A stretch of DNA of 64,000 bases from the NCBI RefSeq assembly GCF_002099425.1, contig NW_018343973.1, positions 5,061,001 to 5,125,000 of the forward strand, read 5' to 3'. The notes beneath the pieces were generated by a model. That model made no database searches. It worked only from the letters and a program-made list of their open reading frames with translations, and was not told the origin of the DNA. Shown piece by piece: positions 11,389 to 21,479 of this stretch (positions within the stretch are counted from its first letter, which is position 1; each line of letters begins with the position of its first letter). This DNA comes from Phascolarctos cinereus. Lineage: Eukaryota > Chordata > Mammalia > Diprotodontia > Phascolarctidae. The position numbers and the translations under genes were made by a program.

Positions 11389-11765
11389 GAGGTATGAGTT
11401 ACAGAGTTGATTTCATCTTGCAGAGTGATGAGTTCCTGGAGATCAGTGAAATTCAGGAGATCTGCCAGGTAGGAAATAATGAGGTGAATTCCCTCCTTGT
11501 CTTCTTTAAATGCTCAGGGAGGAGTCTCCATTGTCCAACTTCTCCATTCAGAGGCAGGGAGGGGCATGGGGAGAGGGTGCTGAGGAGGTGTGAGTTTCAG
11601 AGTTGATGAGTTTCTGCAGATCTTGAAATCCAGGAAGTCAGCCAGGTAGGAAATGATGAAATGAATTCCCTGGTTACTCTCTTCTGAGAGTCTAGGAGGA
11701 GTTCCCAGATATCCACCCTCCACCTCTCCAACCAGAGGGAGTAAGGGACACTCACAGAGGTGAGA
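11389..11765. repeat. Two-copy tandem repeat, about 196-base unit
   Basis: GAGGTATGAGTTACAGAGTT at 11389 recurs as GAGGTGTGAGTTTCAGAGTT at 11585. GCCAGGTAGGAAATAATGAG recurs as GCCAGGTAGGAAATGATGAA, and the units end in similar CTCTCC/AACCAGAGG text. Confidence 0.8.
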
Positions 11766-12139
11766 AGGAAAAAGCATTCCAGGTATGGGAGATAGGTAGT
11801 GTAAAGGCAGGGAATTAGAAGAGGGTGTATTGGGGTGAAGAACAGCAAGAAGGCCAGTGTGACTACACCAAAGTATGCTTGGAAGGAAATAATATGAAAT
11901 AAGACTGTGAACATAGATTGGAGCCAGATAGTGAAGGGTTGTAAACACCAAAGAGTTTACATTTGATCCCAGAGGCAATATGGAGCCACTGGAGTTTATT
12001 GAGTAGGGGAGGGACATGGTCAAATTCATAGTTTAGGGAAATATAGAAAAGATACTTCTTCAAAAGGAACAGAATAAGAAAAACGTGAGTGATAGTGGTA
12101 GGAGGGAGGAGGTGGAATAGCTTTCTATCCTGTATATGT

Positions 12140-12142
<3 letters not shown>

Positions 12143-12178
<36 letters not shown>
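12143..12178. repeat. TG microsatellite
   Basis: Uninterrupted GT repeat of about 36 bases. Confidence 0.97.
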
Positions 12179-12180
<2 letters not shown>

Positions 12181-12189
12181 AGTCAGTTA

Positions 12190-12363
12190 AGCATCATAGG
12201 ATCATAGAATTACAGCTGGAAGGGATATTAGGTGTCATAAAATCCAACATCCTCCTTTTATAGCTCTGGAGGCCCAGAGAATTTGTGACTTGCCCTGCCT
12301 GGATTGCAAAGTAAACAAGTGTCTGAGGTGAGAACCCTGTTCTTCCTGATTTAAAATCCCGTT
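12190..12363 (-). repeat. MIR-type SINE (antisense)
   Basis: ATCATAGAATTACAGCTGGA and GGAGGCCCAGAGAATTTGTG. Confidence 0.75.
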
Positions 12364-12990
12364 AAAGGTCCATAGAAGCAGGAACATATTGTAATAAAAT
12401 CATACTACAGACCACCCAGACAAGAAGTATAAAATAGATAAGATGTTCTAGAAACATCAGAAACCTGGCATGAATGTATCATATAGCAGTGATAAAAATT
12501 TCAATTATCTGGACATCCACTGAAGCTCTCTCTAACAAAAGCAGAGCAGTTGATAATTTCTCAGTGTGCCTTAAGTGTAATTTCATCTCTCAAGGGAGGT
12601 AGGAAGCAAAGAAAAGAATCTACTATTCTGGGCTTGATTGTTGCAATCAAATAAATTGCCAACAAAAATGAAAATAACAAAAACTGTGGTTTTTGCTAAA
12701 ATAGAAATTATAGGAGTCAAGAGAATATGACCACTCCATTTTATAACGTATGATAAGAGGAGCAGACAGCCATATGTAACTAACATGTAACCTAGATTTT
12801 TGGAGAGCAAATTTCAAAGGTTTCAGAGAAATTATAGGAAGAATTGCATAGACTATAATTCTCTGGGGGAAATTAGCAAGAAGAGATGGGAATCTTAAGA
12901 TGAAATTCTGAAGTATCAAGAGAAACAATTGCAAATGAAGAGGAAAAGAGGGTAGTTGTATAAAAGACACATGGAACTCAAAGACCTTTG
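12364..12990 (+). repeat. Probable L3/CR1 LINE remains
   Basis: Frame-broken coding-like text upstream of clearer L3/CR1 sequence at 13460-14055. Assignment rests mainly on position and style. Confidence 0.4.
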
Positions 12991-13096
12991 GGGTTTTTTT
13001 AAAGGTATACAGAAGATGTAAACAAGGGTAGGTAACAGGATGAATATAAAATCAACCAGTTAGCTGCAGATTCAAGAGCCTGGACTGTGAATATGT

Positions 13097-13222
13097 CTTA
13101 ATCAATTAACAAGAATTTATTAATTCCCTAGTATGTTCTAGGCAATGTGCTATGTACATTGGGGATACAAAGACGAAAATAAAACAGTCCCTGCCCTCAT
13201 GGATGGGTCTTACATTCTATCA
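13097..13222 (-). repeat. L2 3' end (antisense)
   Basis: ATTGGGGATACAAAGACGAA and AACAGTCCCTGCCCTCATGG, followed by a GATATA simple repeat to about 13282. Confidence 0.75.
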
Positions 13223-13283
13223 GGGGAAACAAAATATAGATATAGATATAGATGTAGATACAGATAGATGTGGATATAGATCT

Positions 13284-13418
13284 AGTGGGGCAGTTAGGTG
13301 GTGCAGTGAATAGAGCACTGAACTTGAAGTCAGGAAGACTCATCTTCCTGAGTTCAAATCTGGCCTCAGACACTTACTAGCTATGTGACTCTGGGCAAGT
13401 AATTTAACCCTGTTTGCT
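13284..13418 (+). repeat. WSINE/MAR1 SINE, head and core only
   Basis: GGGGCAGTTAGGTGGTGCAG head and GTGACTCTGGGCAAGTAATT core. The tail beyond CTGTTTGC is missing. Confidence 0.8.
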
Positions 13419-13459
13419 AATAGCTAGTATTTTGTATAACACTTTAACATTTGCAAAGT

Positions 13460-14055
13460 ACAGTGGAAAATGGAGAGAATCAGAACTCAAATCTTACTTT
13501 CCTTCAAATTTCTCTACCAAGGAGAATGGTTTTTGAACTAGAAAAGCCAGTACAGAAATGAAGCTGATACCCAATTGAGTAAGGAGTTGGTAAGAGTACT
13601 GCCCTTGATGAGTTCAGATCCCCAGGCCAAGATGAACTGGGTACTTTTGGGGGGGGAGAGAGGAAGGAACCCTGCCTGATGTGATTACTGGGCTACTGTC
13701 AACGATCTTTGAAATACTGGAGCAGAGCAAATGTAGCCCCATTTTCAACAAAAGGGAAGGCAGAGCATGCAAAATGTAAGCCAAAGAGCTTGGCTTTAAT
13801 TCCTGGCAAAATTATAGAGCGTATTTTTGAAGGGATAATTAGTGAACATCTAGAAAAGGAAGCATTGATCCCAAAAACCTAGCATAGTTTCATCAGGAAC
13901 AAGCTATAGCAAGGACAGTTATACTCATTTACTTTTTAGACATGGTTACTAAACTATTCTGTTGTAGCTTACCAAGTTTACCAAGATTTTAACAAAGCAC
14001 TTGACAATATTCCATGTTTTTCTTATGGAAAAGACAAAAAACATCTGAGCAAAAT
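13460..14055 (+). mobile_element. L3/CR1 LINE, reverse-transcriptase region
   Basis: Degraded + frame resembles CR1-clade ORF2: text around 13733-13760 (GTAGCCCCATTTTCAACAAA) parallels an N-V-A-P-I-F-K-K motif, and 13805-13900 parallels IMERII...HLEKEALIPKNQHGF. Many stops are present. Confidence 0.65.
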
Positions 14056-14059
14056 GTGC

Positions 14060-14255
14060 AGGTCTTACCATTTTTTGTGACATGGCTCCCTCTGGCAGTC
14101 TGGAGAAATCTGTGAATTCTTTCTTGGAATAATGTTTTTAAATGCATAAAATGAAATAAATAGGATTACAAAGGGAATTAGTTATGTTAAAACAGTCACC
14201 AAAATATTAAAAAGAAACAAACAAACAAGTGCATGGACCCCAAGAACCCTTGCTG
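14060..14255 (-). mobile_element. hAT-like MITE, GGTTAAGAACC family (antisense)
   Basis: Non-coding element of about 196 bases. AATGTTTTTAAATGCATAAA and ATAGGATTACAAAGG match copies near 29.1, 50.9 and 56.4-57.1 kb in reverse orientation. The ends resemble CAGGGGTTCTTAACC inverted termini. Confidence 0.7.
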
Positions 14256-14324
14256 AGATGATAGAAATTCAGGAGATTTAGAATACGTAGTAGTTTGGTA
14301 GAGTTGCATGGTAGAACCAAATAA

Positions 14325-14572
14325 AAACAGTTAACATTTACATGGCACTTTAAGGTTTACAAAGTACTTTATACACATCATCTGATTTGACCCTGTAACA
14401 ATTTCAAGAATTAGGTGCTATTATTATTCTCCATTTTACAGATGAGAAAACTAATCTAATTGTGAGAGAAGTTAAGTGACTTGGGGACATAGTTGCTAAG
14501 TGTCTGAGGCAGAATTCAAAATCAGGTCTTCCTGATTATATGTCCAGTGCTCTATTCCCTGTGCCTGCTAGC
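14325..14572 (-). repeat. CORE-SINE (THER1/MIR, antisense)
   Basis: TTTAAGGTTTACAAAGTACT, CCATTTTACAGATGAGAAAA and GTCCAGTGCTCTATTCCCTG. Confidence 0.8.
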
Positions 14573-14599
14573 ATTAGTCATAAAATAGTATTAGGTCAA

Positions 14600-14822
14600 A
14601 TTAGCATGAAATCTGTAGTGGAGTATCCCAGGGATCTGTTCTTGACCCATTGCTTTTCACACTTTTATCAGTGATTTAGATAAAGGCATAGATTGCATAC
14701 TTATAAACTTGCAGATGACAAGAGGATGAGAGGGATAGGTAAGAGTGGATGACAATCAGGATCCAAAGATACCTTGACAGGCTAGATAGAATACTGACTC
14801 AAGCTCAATAAGATGAATTAAA
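14600..14822 (+). mobile_element. L3/CR1 LINE, 3' coding region
   Basis: TCAGTGATTTAGATAAAGGC, AACTTGCAGATGACA and TTGACAGGCTAGA correspond to the DLDKG...LQMT(R) text of L3/CR1 ORF2. The MITE and CORE-SINE before it probably interrupt the same LINE. Confidence 0.7.
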
Positions 14823-14876
14823 ATGTGTGTGTGTGTGTTTTTGTGTGTATGCATGTGTGTGTATGTGTGTGTGTAT
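14823..14876. repeat. TG-rich microsatellite
   Basis: Imperfect TGTGTG repeat. Confidence 0.9.
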
Positions 14877-15029
14877 AAACTTAATAGCCATCAACAAAAT
14901 CAATCAAAGAAATAAACAAAACAGGGGGCAAAATCTTGCCCCATACCCTAGTAAGGAAGTACCAAATGAATTAAATAACGAAAAAGTAAAGAAAATGCTT
15001 TCTATTCTGTAGTTCTTCAGGGCCTACCT

Positions 15030-15430
15030 AGAGGTCCCCTTCCTTTGAGTCTCTTTTCTTTCTTTTTTTTCTTTCTTTGCTTTTTAAAAAAAAATGTAGT
15101 CATAGTTACTGTTTATATAATTTCGGGTTCTGCTCATTTCCTTCTGCATCACTTCACGATGGTTTTACCAGCTTTCCTTATATGCTTCATAGTTACTTTT
15201 TTTATGGGACCCTCATTATTTAAAAAAGCTTGAATGATGCCTTTTGGTTTTATATCTGATTCATGGATACACTTCATTTATGAATGTACCTCATCTCATT
15301 AATGGACATACCTCTCCCCTTCTCCCTGCTCCTCCAGTGAGTCTTCCTTGTGACAGAGAAAAACAGGCAGAACAAACTGACACAGAGAGCCATTTGACAG
15401 TGAAAGCATGGAAGAATGGGACAGAGAAGG
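15030..15430 (-). repeat. L1 3' region (antisense), fragment
   Basis: GGTTCTGCTCATTTCCTTCT and nearby text match the reverse strand of the L1 ORF2 end and 3' UTR seen elsewhere in the window. Confidence 0.6.
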
Positions 15431-15433
15431 GGG

Positions 15434-15955
15434 AAAGCATTTATTAAGTACCAGGCACTGTGCTAAAGCACTTTATAGATATTATCTCTTTTGAATTTCA
15501 TGACAACCCTGGGAGATAGGTCCTATTACTGCCATTTTATAGTTAAGAAAACTAAAGCAAGCAGGTTAAGTGATTTGCCTGGGGTCACGTAGTATGTATC
15601 TGAAACTAGATTTGAACTAAGGCAGCTAGGTAACACAGTAAATATAGTTCTGGGCCTGAAGTCAGAAACACCTGAGTTCAAATTTGGCTTCACATGTTAG
15701 CTGTGTGACTCTGGGTAAGTCACTTAACTTCTGTTTGCTTTAGGTTCCCAACTATTAAATGGGGATAATAATAATAATAACCCTACCTACCAGGGTTGTT
15801 GTCAGGATCAAATGAAGTAATATTTGTAAATCACTTAAGTACTTGGCACATAGTAGGCATTATATAAATATCAGCTGTCATTATTTATTATGACTGTTAT
15901 TGTTATTCTTATGGAGTCTTCTAGATTCTAGGCCCAGTGATCTAGCCATTGAACT
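15434..15955 (-). repeat. MIR-type SINE (antisense), split by a sense CORE-SINE
   Basis: Left part 15434-15620 has CCAGGCACTGTGCTAAAGCA and CTGGGGTCACGTAGTATGTA. The end continues after the insertion as CTAGGCCCAGTGATCTAGCC (about 15932). Confidence 0.7.
15621..15900 (+). repeat. CORE-SINE (THER1 type) inside the antisense MIR
   Basis: GGCAGCTAGGTAACACAG head, core, then ACCAGGGTTGTTGTCAGG to the ATTATATAAATATCAGCTGT end. Confidence 0.75.
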
Positions 15956-15964
15956 ATTCTCCAT

Positions 15965-17058
15965 TTTCAAGGTTTTGCTGTTACTAATAGAAAAGCTATA
16001 ATTATTTTTTGCGCAAATGGGACCTTTTATGCTTTTGGTGGGGAAAGAGTCTTTTAAAATAAATTTTGGGTTTCTTTTAGTGAATGTAAGTTAGTCTTCT
16101 GCCCCTTCTGCTCTTCTATGAGAAAAGAAAAAAGAAAATAGAAAAAAACAAAACCCTTATAGCAAATATTCATAAGCAAACACCACAAATTCCCACACTG
16201 GCCACATCCAAAAAAATTACGTCTCATTTCGCAGCATGAGTCCATTTACCTCATTGCCAGAGTTGATAGTATGTTTCATCACTAATCCTGTTGAGTCATG
16301 ATTGGCCATGTCATTGATCAGAGATCTCAAGTCTTTACAAGTTGTTTGTTTTTACAGTGTTGTTGTAAGTTTATAAATTGTTCTTTGTTCTACTCTCTTC
16401 ACTCTGTATCAGCTCTCATAGATCTTCCTAAGTTTTGCTGAAACCATCCTTTTCATGATTTCTTATGGTATGATAGTATTTCACTCCATTCACATACCAT
16501 AATGTGTTTGTTGTTATTGTTCAGTCATTTTGAGTCACATCCAACCCATTTTGAGGTTTTCTTGGCAAAAATACCGGAGGGGTTTGCTATTTCCTTCTCC
16601 AGCTCATTTTACAGATGAAGAAACTGAGGCAAATAGGGTTAAGTGACTTGCCCAGAGTTACATAGCTAGTAAATATCTAAGCCAAATTTGAACTCAGGAT
16701 GATGAGTCTTCCTGACTCCAGGCCTTGCCACTCTAGCCACTATGCCACCTAGCTGCACCATTACTCAATTGATGTACACTCTCTTTGTTTCTACTTCTTC
16801 ACAGCTATGAAAGAACTAGTATAAATATTTTTGTACATTTTTGTACATTTCAGTCCTTTGGCCTGGGGTGGGAGGCAGGGGTTAATCTCTTTGAGGTATA
16901 GGCCTAGTAGTGGTATCACTGGGTCAGTGGCTTTGTGTAATTTAATGATTTGGGAAGTTTAAGTCTAAATTGCTTTCCAGAATAGTTATACTAATTCATA
17001 GCTGCATAAACAGTGCATGAATATGCCTGTTTTCCCACAATCCTTTCAACTTTTGTCA
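15965..17058 (-). mobile_element. L1 LINE, 3' UTR and ORF2 end (antisense), left part
   Basis: Reverse L1 text including CACATACCATAATG, GGCCTAGTAGTGGTATCACT and TTGCTTTCCAGAATAG. It is split by a SINE at 16507-16760 and, at 17059, by the YBX3-like pseudogene block. L1 text resumes near 18330. Confidence 0.8.
16507..16760 (-). repeat. MAR1-like SINE (antisense) inside L1
   Basis: Starts with TTGTTGTTATTGTTCAGTCA, the reverse RTE tail, and ends at the reverse head CCACCTAGCTGCACC. Confidence 0.9.
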
Positions 17059-18107
17059 CACACATAGCAGTCAAGCCAGCCTAATGGAGAAATGAGGTAC
17101 CCCAAAGGAGAGATAGGAGGCAGCACGTACCAGAAAATTCAAAGCAACACCACCACCTTTACCATCATCTCCCCTCAGACCCTGCTGGAGACAGCCCAGG
17201 ACCTGAGCTCAAGATTCTTGGGAATAACAAGTATCCCCCAAACCAGGGATAGGGAACCTGCAGCCACAAGGCCACCTATGGCCTAGGTCCTCAGGTGCAG
17301 CCTTTTGACTGAGTCTAAGTTTTACAGAAAAAATCCTTTTATCAAGGGGATTCATTCTGTGAAGTTTGGATTCAGTCAAAGGGCCACACTTGAGGACCTA
17401 GAGGGCCACATGTGGCCTCAAGGCCACAGGTTCCCCATCCCTGCCCTAAACCATCAGACCTTCTTTCAGCCCACCACAGCCCAGCCCCTACAGCAGTTAT
17501 TGAGAGGAAAAATCACTGTGGAGAGACAGCCCGTTTTTCTCATCACCAGCAGCAACAATTATTTACCAACAGGCAGATGGGCATGGGAGCCCTAAGTGGG
17601 CAGCACCACCCAGACCACTAGTCCTATTTGTAGCCCAGCCCTCATAGTAACCATCTAGGGAGATGATTCCTGTGGAGAAGGGGCCAGTTAGTCATCCCCA
17701 CCAAAAAATCAACTACCACCCATGGGTGGGCAAGCTAGCCTAGCTGAAGCAGCAAGGCACAATGGGGGAGAGACAGAGAGACACATATGCCAAGGGTAAG
17801 ACCACTTTGACCACCATCTCCCCTCAGAGCCTGATGAAGATAGCTCAGGACACTGAACCCAAGAGCCTTGAGAATGGCAAAGCTTCTAGCCTAGTGCCCT
17901 CAGTCATCATGCTGGGAAGCAATTCCTGGAGAGATGTAGCCCAGCAGCTGCTCCTGCAGGTGTTACAGCCAGATCTGTTAAAGATTCAGCAAAGAAAGGC
18001 CTCATCACCAAAGTCCTTAGCACTTTCAGATGGTTCAACTTCAGAAAGTGAGATGATTTTAGCAGTGCAAATGATATTAAAGAAAGCATTACCATCTGCT
18101 TTACCAC
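17059..18107 (+). pseudogene. YBX3: Processed pseudogene resembling YBX3 (Y-box/cold-shock protein), duplicated 5' part
   Basis: Two copies of a coding-like 5' segment follow each other. Copy A starts at an ATG at 17092 (TTTFTIISPQTLLETAQDL) and copy B at an ATG at 17762 (TTLTTISPQSLMKIAQDTEP). Copy B continues in a shifted frame through AAAPAGVTARSVKDSAKKG into KVLSTFRWFNF, the start of a cold-shock domain (KVLGTVKWFNVRNGYGF in Y-box proteins), and fades near 18107. The Thr-rich start, the PQ and AQD-EPKS order and the KK-GL-TKVL junction resemble YBX3 (DBPA) most as recalled; YBX1 or YBX2 cannot be excluded. Frameshifts, a stop inside the cold-shock domain and loss of the rest show that it is dead. 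It interrupts an antisense L1 and contains a MITE. Confidence 0.7.
17244..17443. mobile_element. Palindromic hAT-like MITE, copy 1
   Basis: A 200-base near-perfect inverted repeat starting CAGGGATAGGGAACC and ending GGTTCCCCATCCCTG, with internal arms such as GGCCACATGTGGCC. Flanks CCCCAAAC (17236-17243) and CCCTAAAC (17444-17451) form an 8-base duplication with one difference, as expected of the hAT superfamily. Confidence 0.88.
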
Positions 18108-18290
18108 TTCGTTCTAAGAACCATGGAAGCTTTTTATCTGCTGTGCAGCTAAAACTTTCCATATGTGTCAGCTCCCCCATTAGAAAGTGGTCTGAGAGCA
18201 GGGGCTGTCTGACCTTTCTACTTGTGCCCCCAGTGCTTTGCACATAGGAAGCACTTAATACATTTTTATTCACTTTTCTTTATTTTGTTT
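18108..18290 (+). repeat. Retroposon 3' tail of L2/L3 type
   Basis: CTGAGAGCAGGGGCTGTCTG, CCCCCAGTGCTTTGCACATA and AGCACTTAATACATTTTTAT form an L2-like terminus following the pseudogene. Confidence 0.55.
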
Positions 18291-18329
18291 TAATATCATT
18301 TTTATTAAAGTACTAAATTTTATTAATTT

Positions 18330-18975
18330 ATTTTTTTGTCAATTGTATCAATCTGGAGGATTTGAGGTGAAACCTCAGCATTGCTTTAATTTACATTTTT
18401 TAAAAAATCACTAGTGATGTGCAGCTTTTGTTTTTCATGTGGCCATTGATAGCTTGAATTTCTTCCTTTGGAACTGCCTGTTTATATCATTTGACTATTT
18501 AACCACTGGGGAGAGGTTAGAGTCATAGCAATGGAATCAGTGGACCAAAAGGTATAATCATTTAGCAACTCTGATTGCATGTTGCCACACTGCCCTTTAA
18601 ACACTGACACTTCTCTACAGACCTTCTAGATATATTGGAGTGTCTGCTTTCTCACATCCTGGCGAACGTTGGAATTTTATCATTTTAAAATATTTTTATC
18701 GTGCTAGTGGATATTATTAGATAGTATTTCAACAGTTCCTGAGTTGTATTTCTCTTGATAATTAAGGAATTTGATCATCTGCTCATGTCACTAACAACAG
18801 TCTGTATTTTGTCCTTAATAAGTCATTCATGTCCTATGGCCATTGTTACTTTGGAGAGTGTGCATTATTAGTCTTATATCTATCTATCTAAAATGCATCT
18901 GCATTATTACTCCTTACAGATTCTGAATGTCAGACATTTATGTCTGACTATAGGTTTACTTCAAATATATTTACC
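18330..18975 (-). mobile_element. L1 LINE (antisense), right part
   Basis: TTTTTTGTCAATTGTATCAA and GGTGAAACCTCAGC match the reverse L1 text TTTTTTGTCATTTTTGCCAA and AGGTAGAACCTCAG near 25575, and continue the L1 interrupted at 17058. Confidence 0.75.
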
Positions 18976-19103
18976 AATCTTTTTCTTTCTGAGACTGAAT
19001 TTAAAAGGGATATTTGAAAAGCTCAGGTTCCAAAAATTAACTTAATAAGTACAGTATAGTGTAGATATGGCTAGATAAACATGTTTTTGAAAAATATCTA
19101 GGG

Positions 19104-19331
19104 GTCAAGTATGGTGGGGTTCTGAGCTACAGTATGGCTAAAGCCAATCCTTTGTCCACACTAAGTTTGGCTTTAATATGGTAAGTCCCCAGGAGCAGTG
19201 GGCCACAAGTCACCTAAGGAAGGGCAAACTAACCCAGATTGGAAATGGAGTAGGTCAAAGTGTCCAAGCCAATCAAAGTGGGATTGAATCTGTGAATGAC
19301 CCCAGACTTGCAGCCTGAGCAATAGGGAGGG
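19104..19331 (+). pseudogene. RN7SL: 7SL (SRP) RNA retrocopy, internally deleted
   Basis: Recognised by the ordered blocks GTTCTGAGCTACAG, TGTCCACACTAAGTTTGGCT, TTAATATGGTAAGTCCCCAG, AGTCACCTAAGGAAGGGCAA, CCCAGATTGGAAATGGAGTA, GGTCAAAGTG and TGCAGCCTGAGCAATAGG, which follow mammalian 7SL RNA from its 5' Alu domain through the S domain. Most differences are transitions. The first 14 bases GTCAAGTATGGTGG resemble the 7SL 5' end but are joined directly to the GTTCTG region, so part of the Alu domain is missing. Not expected to be a functional SRP RNA. Confidence 0.85.
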
Positions 19332-19386
19332 AAGGGGGCAGCTAGGTGGCTCAGTGGATAGAGCTCCGGCCTTGAAATCAGGAAAG
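19332..19386 (+). repeat. WSINE head fragment joined to the 7SL copy
   Basis: GGGGGCAGCTAGGTGGCTCA through the first half of the SINE head, with no core and no tail. Confidence 0.8.
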
Positions 19387-19490
19387 TCTTAACTGACCAC
19401 TTGTTTGATTTATGCAGAAGGCATTCTTGTTCAGGTATAAGCTAGGTGAGATGGTCTCCAAGGTTCCTTCCAGCTCTGTGATTCTGGGAT
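19387..19490 (+). repeat. L3/CR1 3' tail
   Basis: AGGTGAGATGGTCTCCAAGG and TTCCTTCCAGCTCTGTGATT are L3/CR1 3' terminal text. Confidence 0.7.
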
Positions 19491-19499
19491 TTTGGTTTC

Positions 19500-20830
19500 T
19501 AATCAATAAGTATTATTCCAAACCCAGGTTCTGCAGCATCCATACATGGAGTTATTGAGAGTGGGGGAGATTTAATAACATGAAAGAGAACAATAGTACA
19601 CAATCAGGAATTTTCTAGTATGGCTCACTGATTGGACAAGAATAAAATTTTTAGGGCATTGATAGAAAGACTTGTCTTGGGGAGTACTTTGGTTTCCAAA
19701 GCCTATACGAAAGTTGGAACTTGTTAATATTCTTTCTCTCAAAGTTAAAATACAGATTTAGTGACTAGGGTCAATGTACTCAGTATAACCCGTTAAACAT
19801 TTACAGGATACTAATTAGTGAGAAAGATCTAGTGCAGGAGGTCTGTGAACTTGCATGCATACTTAGTAACTGAGTAGCTTAGTAATGTTGATAAAGTAGG
19901 ACACACACTAGCCTATTGGAATGTTTAGAATCCCTAAGTAGACTGAGGGGAAATAACTGTGGGAACAAATACCAGTAGATGGATTTTTCTGGCCATCTTA
20001 CCTGTGGATATAAATCTGTCCAAAAAGCAAATCTGCCTGAACTTAATAATTGCTCTGTAAATAAAATGTCTGGCTTGTATTTTAAATTCCATCACCATTT
20101 TATCCTGTTAATATAGAATTATCTTACCTTTAAAATTTTGGCAATTAATTTTTTTAATATTAAGTAGGTAGGGGTGTATGGGAACAACATTGTATATACT
20201 TTTTCACAGTTTTTTTAAATCTCCAAAATCATTCATTATGTGTAACTTATACTTACATACAAATAATTATTAGAATGTCAAATGTCTACATGTCCTTTTG
20301 AACTGGACAAACGTGGTGAAATTAGGAATTATATTCTGCTGGCAGGACTTTTCAGTTACATTTACTTTATAGGGCCCTTCTGTGGTTTTACAAAGTTTTC
20401 TGGAGTTGTTGCCATGATACTTTGTTGTCTAGAAAGAAGCTTATTTGTATAACTCTTGCATATGTGAAGCAAGATTCAATAAACTACCTTTACAATGTTC
20501 TAGACTATGCATTGCCACTGGTACTTTGGCATTTTTGACCATCCTTGGAGGATTGGGATAGGAAAAGTAACACTGGGGCATCCCCCTTCCCACATATAAA
20601 CAACACATTTTTCAAAAATATTTTTAAATAAACAATACATTTTTATGCAGCTGAGTTCAGATAACAGTGAACTTCAAGGGGATAAGAAGGCAGCTTCAGG
20701 GTTGTAGGTAGAAGTAGGAAGTGGCAATCTACCTGATTTGCTTATACTTGGAGGAAGGGAGGTTAATAATGGACTGCTTCCACATATGTGATACTTAGGC
20801 TTTCTTTCACTTGCTTGTCAATTTCTTTTT
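19500..20830. other. Intronic sequence, mostly unassigned
   Basis: No repeat or exon recognised over about 1.3 kb. This is one of the least repeat-like stretches of the window. Confidence 0.45.
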
Positions 20831-20834
20831 CTAG

Positions 20835-20921
20835 CGTTGGATGCCCTGGGAAGGCTACACCAAGCACAGATGAAGCTCACTTATCAATCCTTAGATATAG
20901 CCGCATCTCTTACCAAGCAAG
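20835..20921 (+). other. Exon-like open segment of unknown origin
   Basis: A pyrimidine-rich TTTCTTTTTCTAG precedes 87 bases open in one frame (LDALGRLHQAQMKLTYQSLD then IAASLTKQ), ending at CAAG|GTTGGA. I do not recognise the protein. It could be a cryptic or alternative exon, a pseudogene scrap, or chance. Confidence 0.2.
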
Positions 20922-21039
20922 GTTGGATTTAAAAATGAGATGAAAAGCTGCCTTACACCTCCCTTAATAAAATAGGCTCAGGAAATAAATTTTGCTTCTT
21001 TGGATATAAACTAGTCCTTGCCCTTGTTCACCATAACAT

Positions 21040-21470
21040 GGGCTTTGAAGGAAGGATCATAAAATCAGAGATTGGAAAAGCTGGAAAAACTTTTAGAGCA
21101 GTGGTGTCAAACTCAAAGTCAAATGGGTCCACTAAACCATACATAAGGATCCCTTCTGGCCACATACTGACTTAGGAAACCAAACATTAACATGTTTTAT
21201 GTTCTATCATATTTTTATTTATTTTTGTTTAACATTTCCCAATTACATTTTCATTTGGCTGGGGCCACCCTTAGCAGGTGAACAGTGAGTATGACAGCTC
21301 TGCCTTAGAGGATATCATGTCCAAATTCCTTTCTTTTACAGAGGAGGAAAATGAGAGGTTAAGTGATCTGCCCAGGATCACACAGCTAGTAGAAAGTTGA
21401 GGCTCCATGTGAACCCAGGTCTTCCTCATTCCAAGCCTAGTACTCTATCCACTACATTGCCACTGACTCT
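21040..21470 (-). repeat. MIR-type SINE (antisense), split by a MITE
   Basis: AAAATCAGAGATTGGAAAAG on the left, then after the insertion GATATCATGTCCAAATTCC, GATCTGCCCAGGATCACACA and the usual end. Confidence 0.75.
21099..21302. mobile_element. hAT-like MITE, GTGTCAAACTC family
   Basis: Starts CAGTGGTGTCAAACTC and ends GAGTATGACAGCTCTG, matching inverted termini. Flanks TTTTAGAG (21091-21098) and CCTTAGAG (21303-21310) are a diverged 8-base duplication. It lies inside an antisense MIR. Confidence 0.78.
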
Positions 21471-21479
21471 GCAAAGTGG

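Larger units (their letters stand above)
10915..12070 (-). mobile_element. L2 LINE 3' part (antisense), with internal tandem duplication
   Basis: Begins with the reverse L2 terminus (CCTTTATTAAGCACCTACCG), is interrupted by a MAR1-like SINE, and continues through GGCAATATGGAGCCACTGGA and TTATTGAGTAGGGGAGGGAC, standard reverse L2 text. Reverse-strand open frames at 11514-12063 are L2-derived, not host genes. Confidence 0.7.

Noticed and set aside
17986-18273. Reverse-strand open frames over the Y-box pseudogene
   Set aside because: Shadows of the + strand pseudogene sequence.
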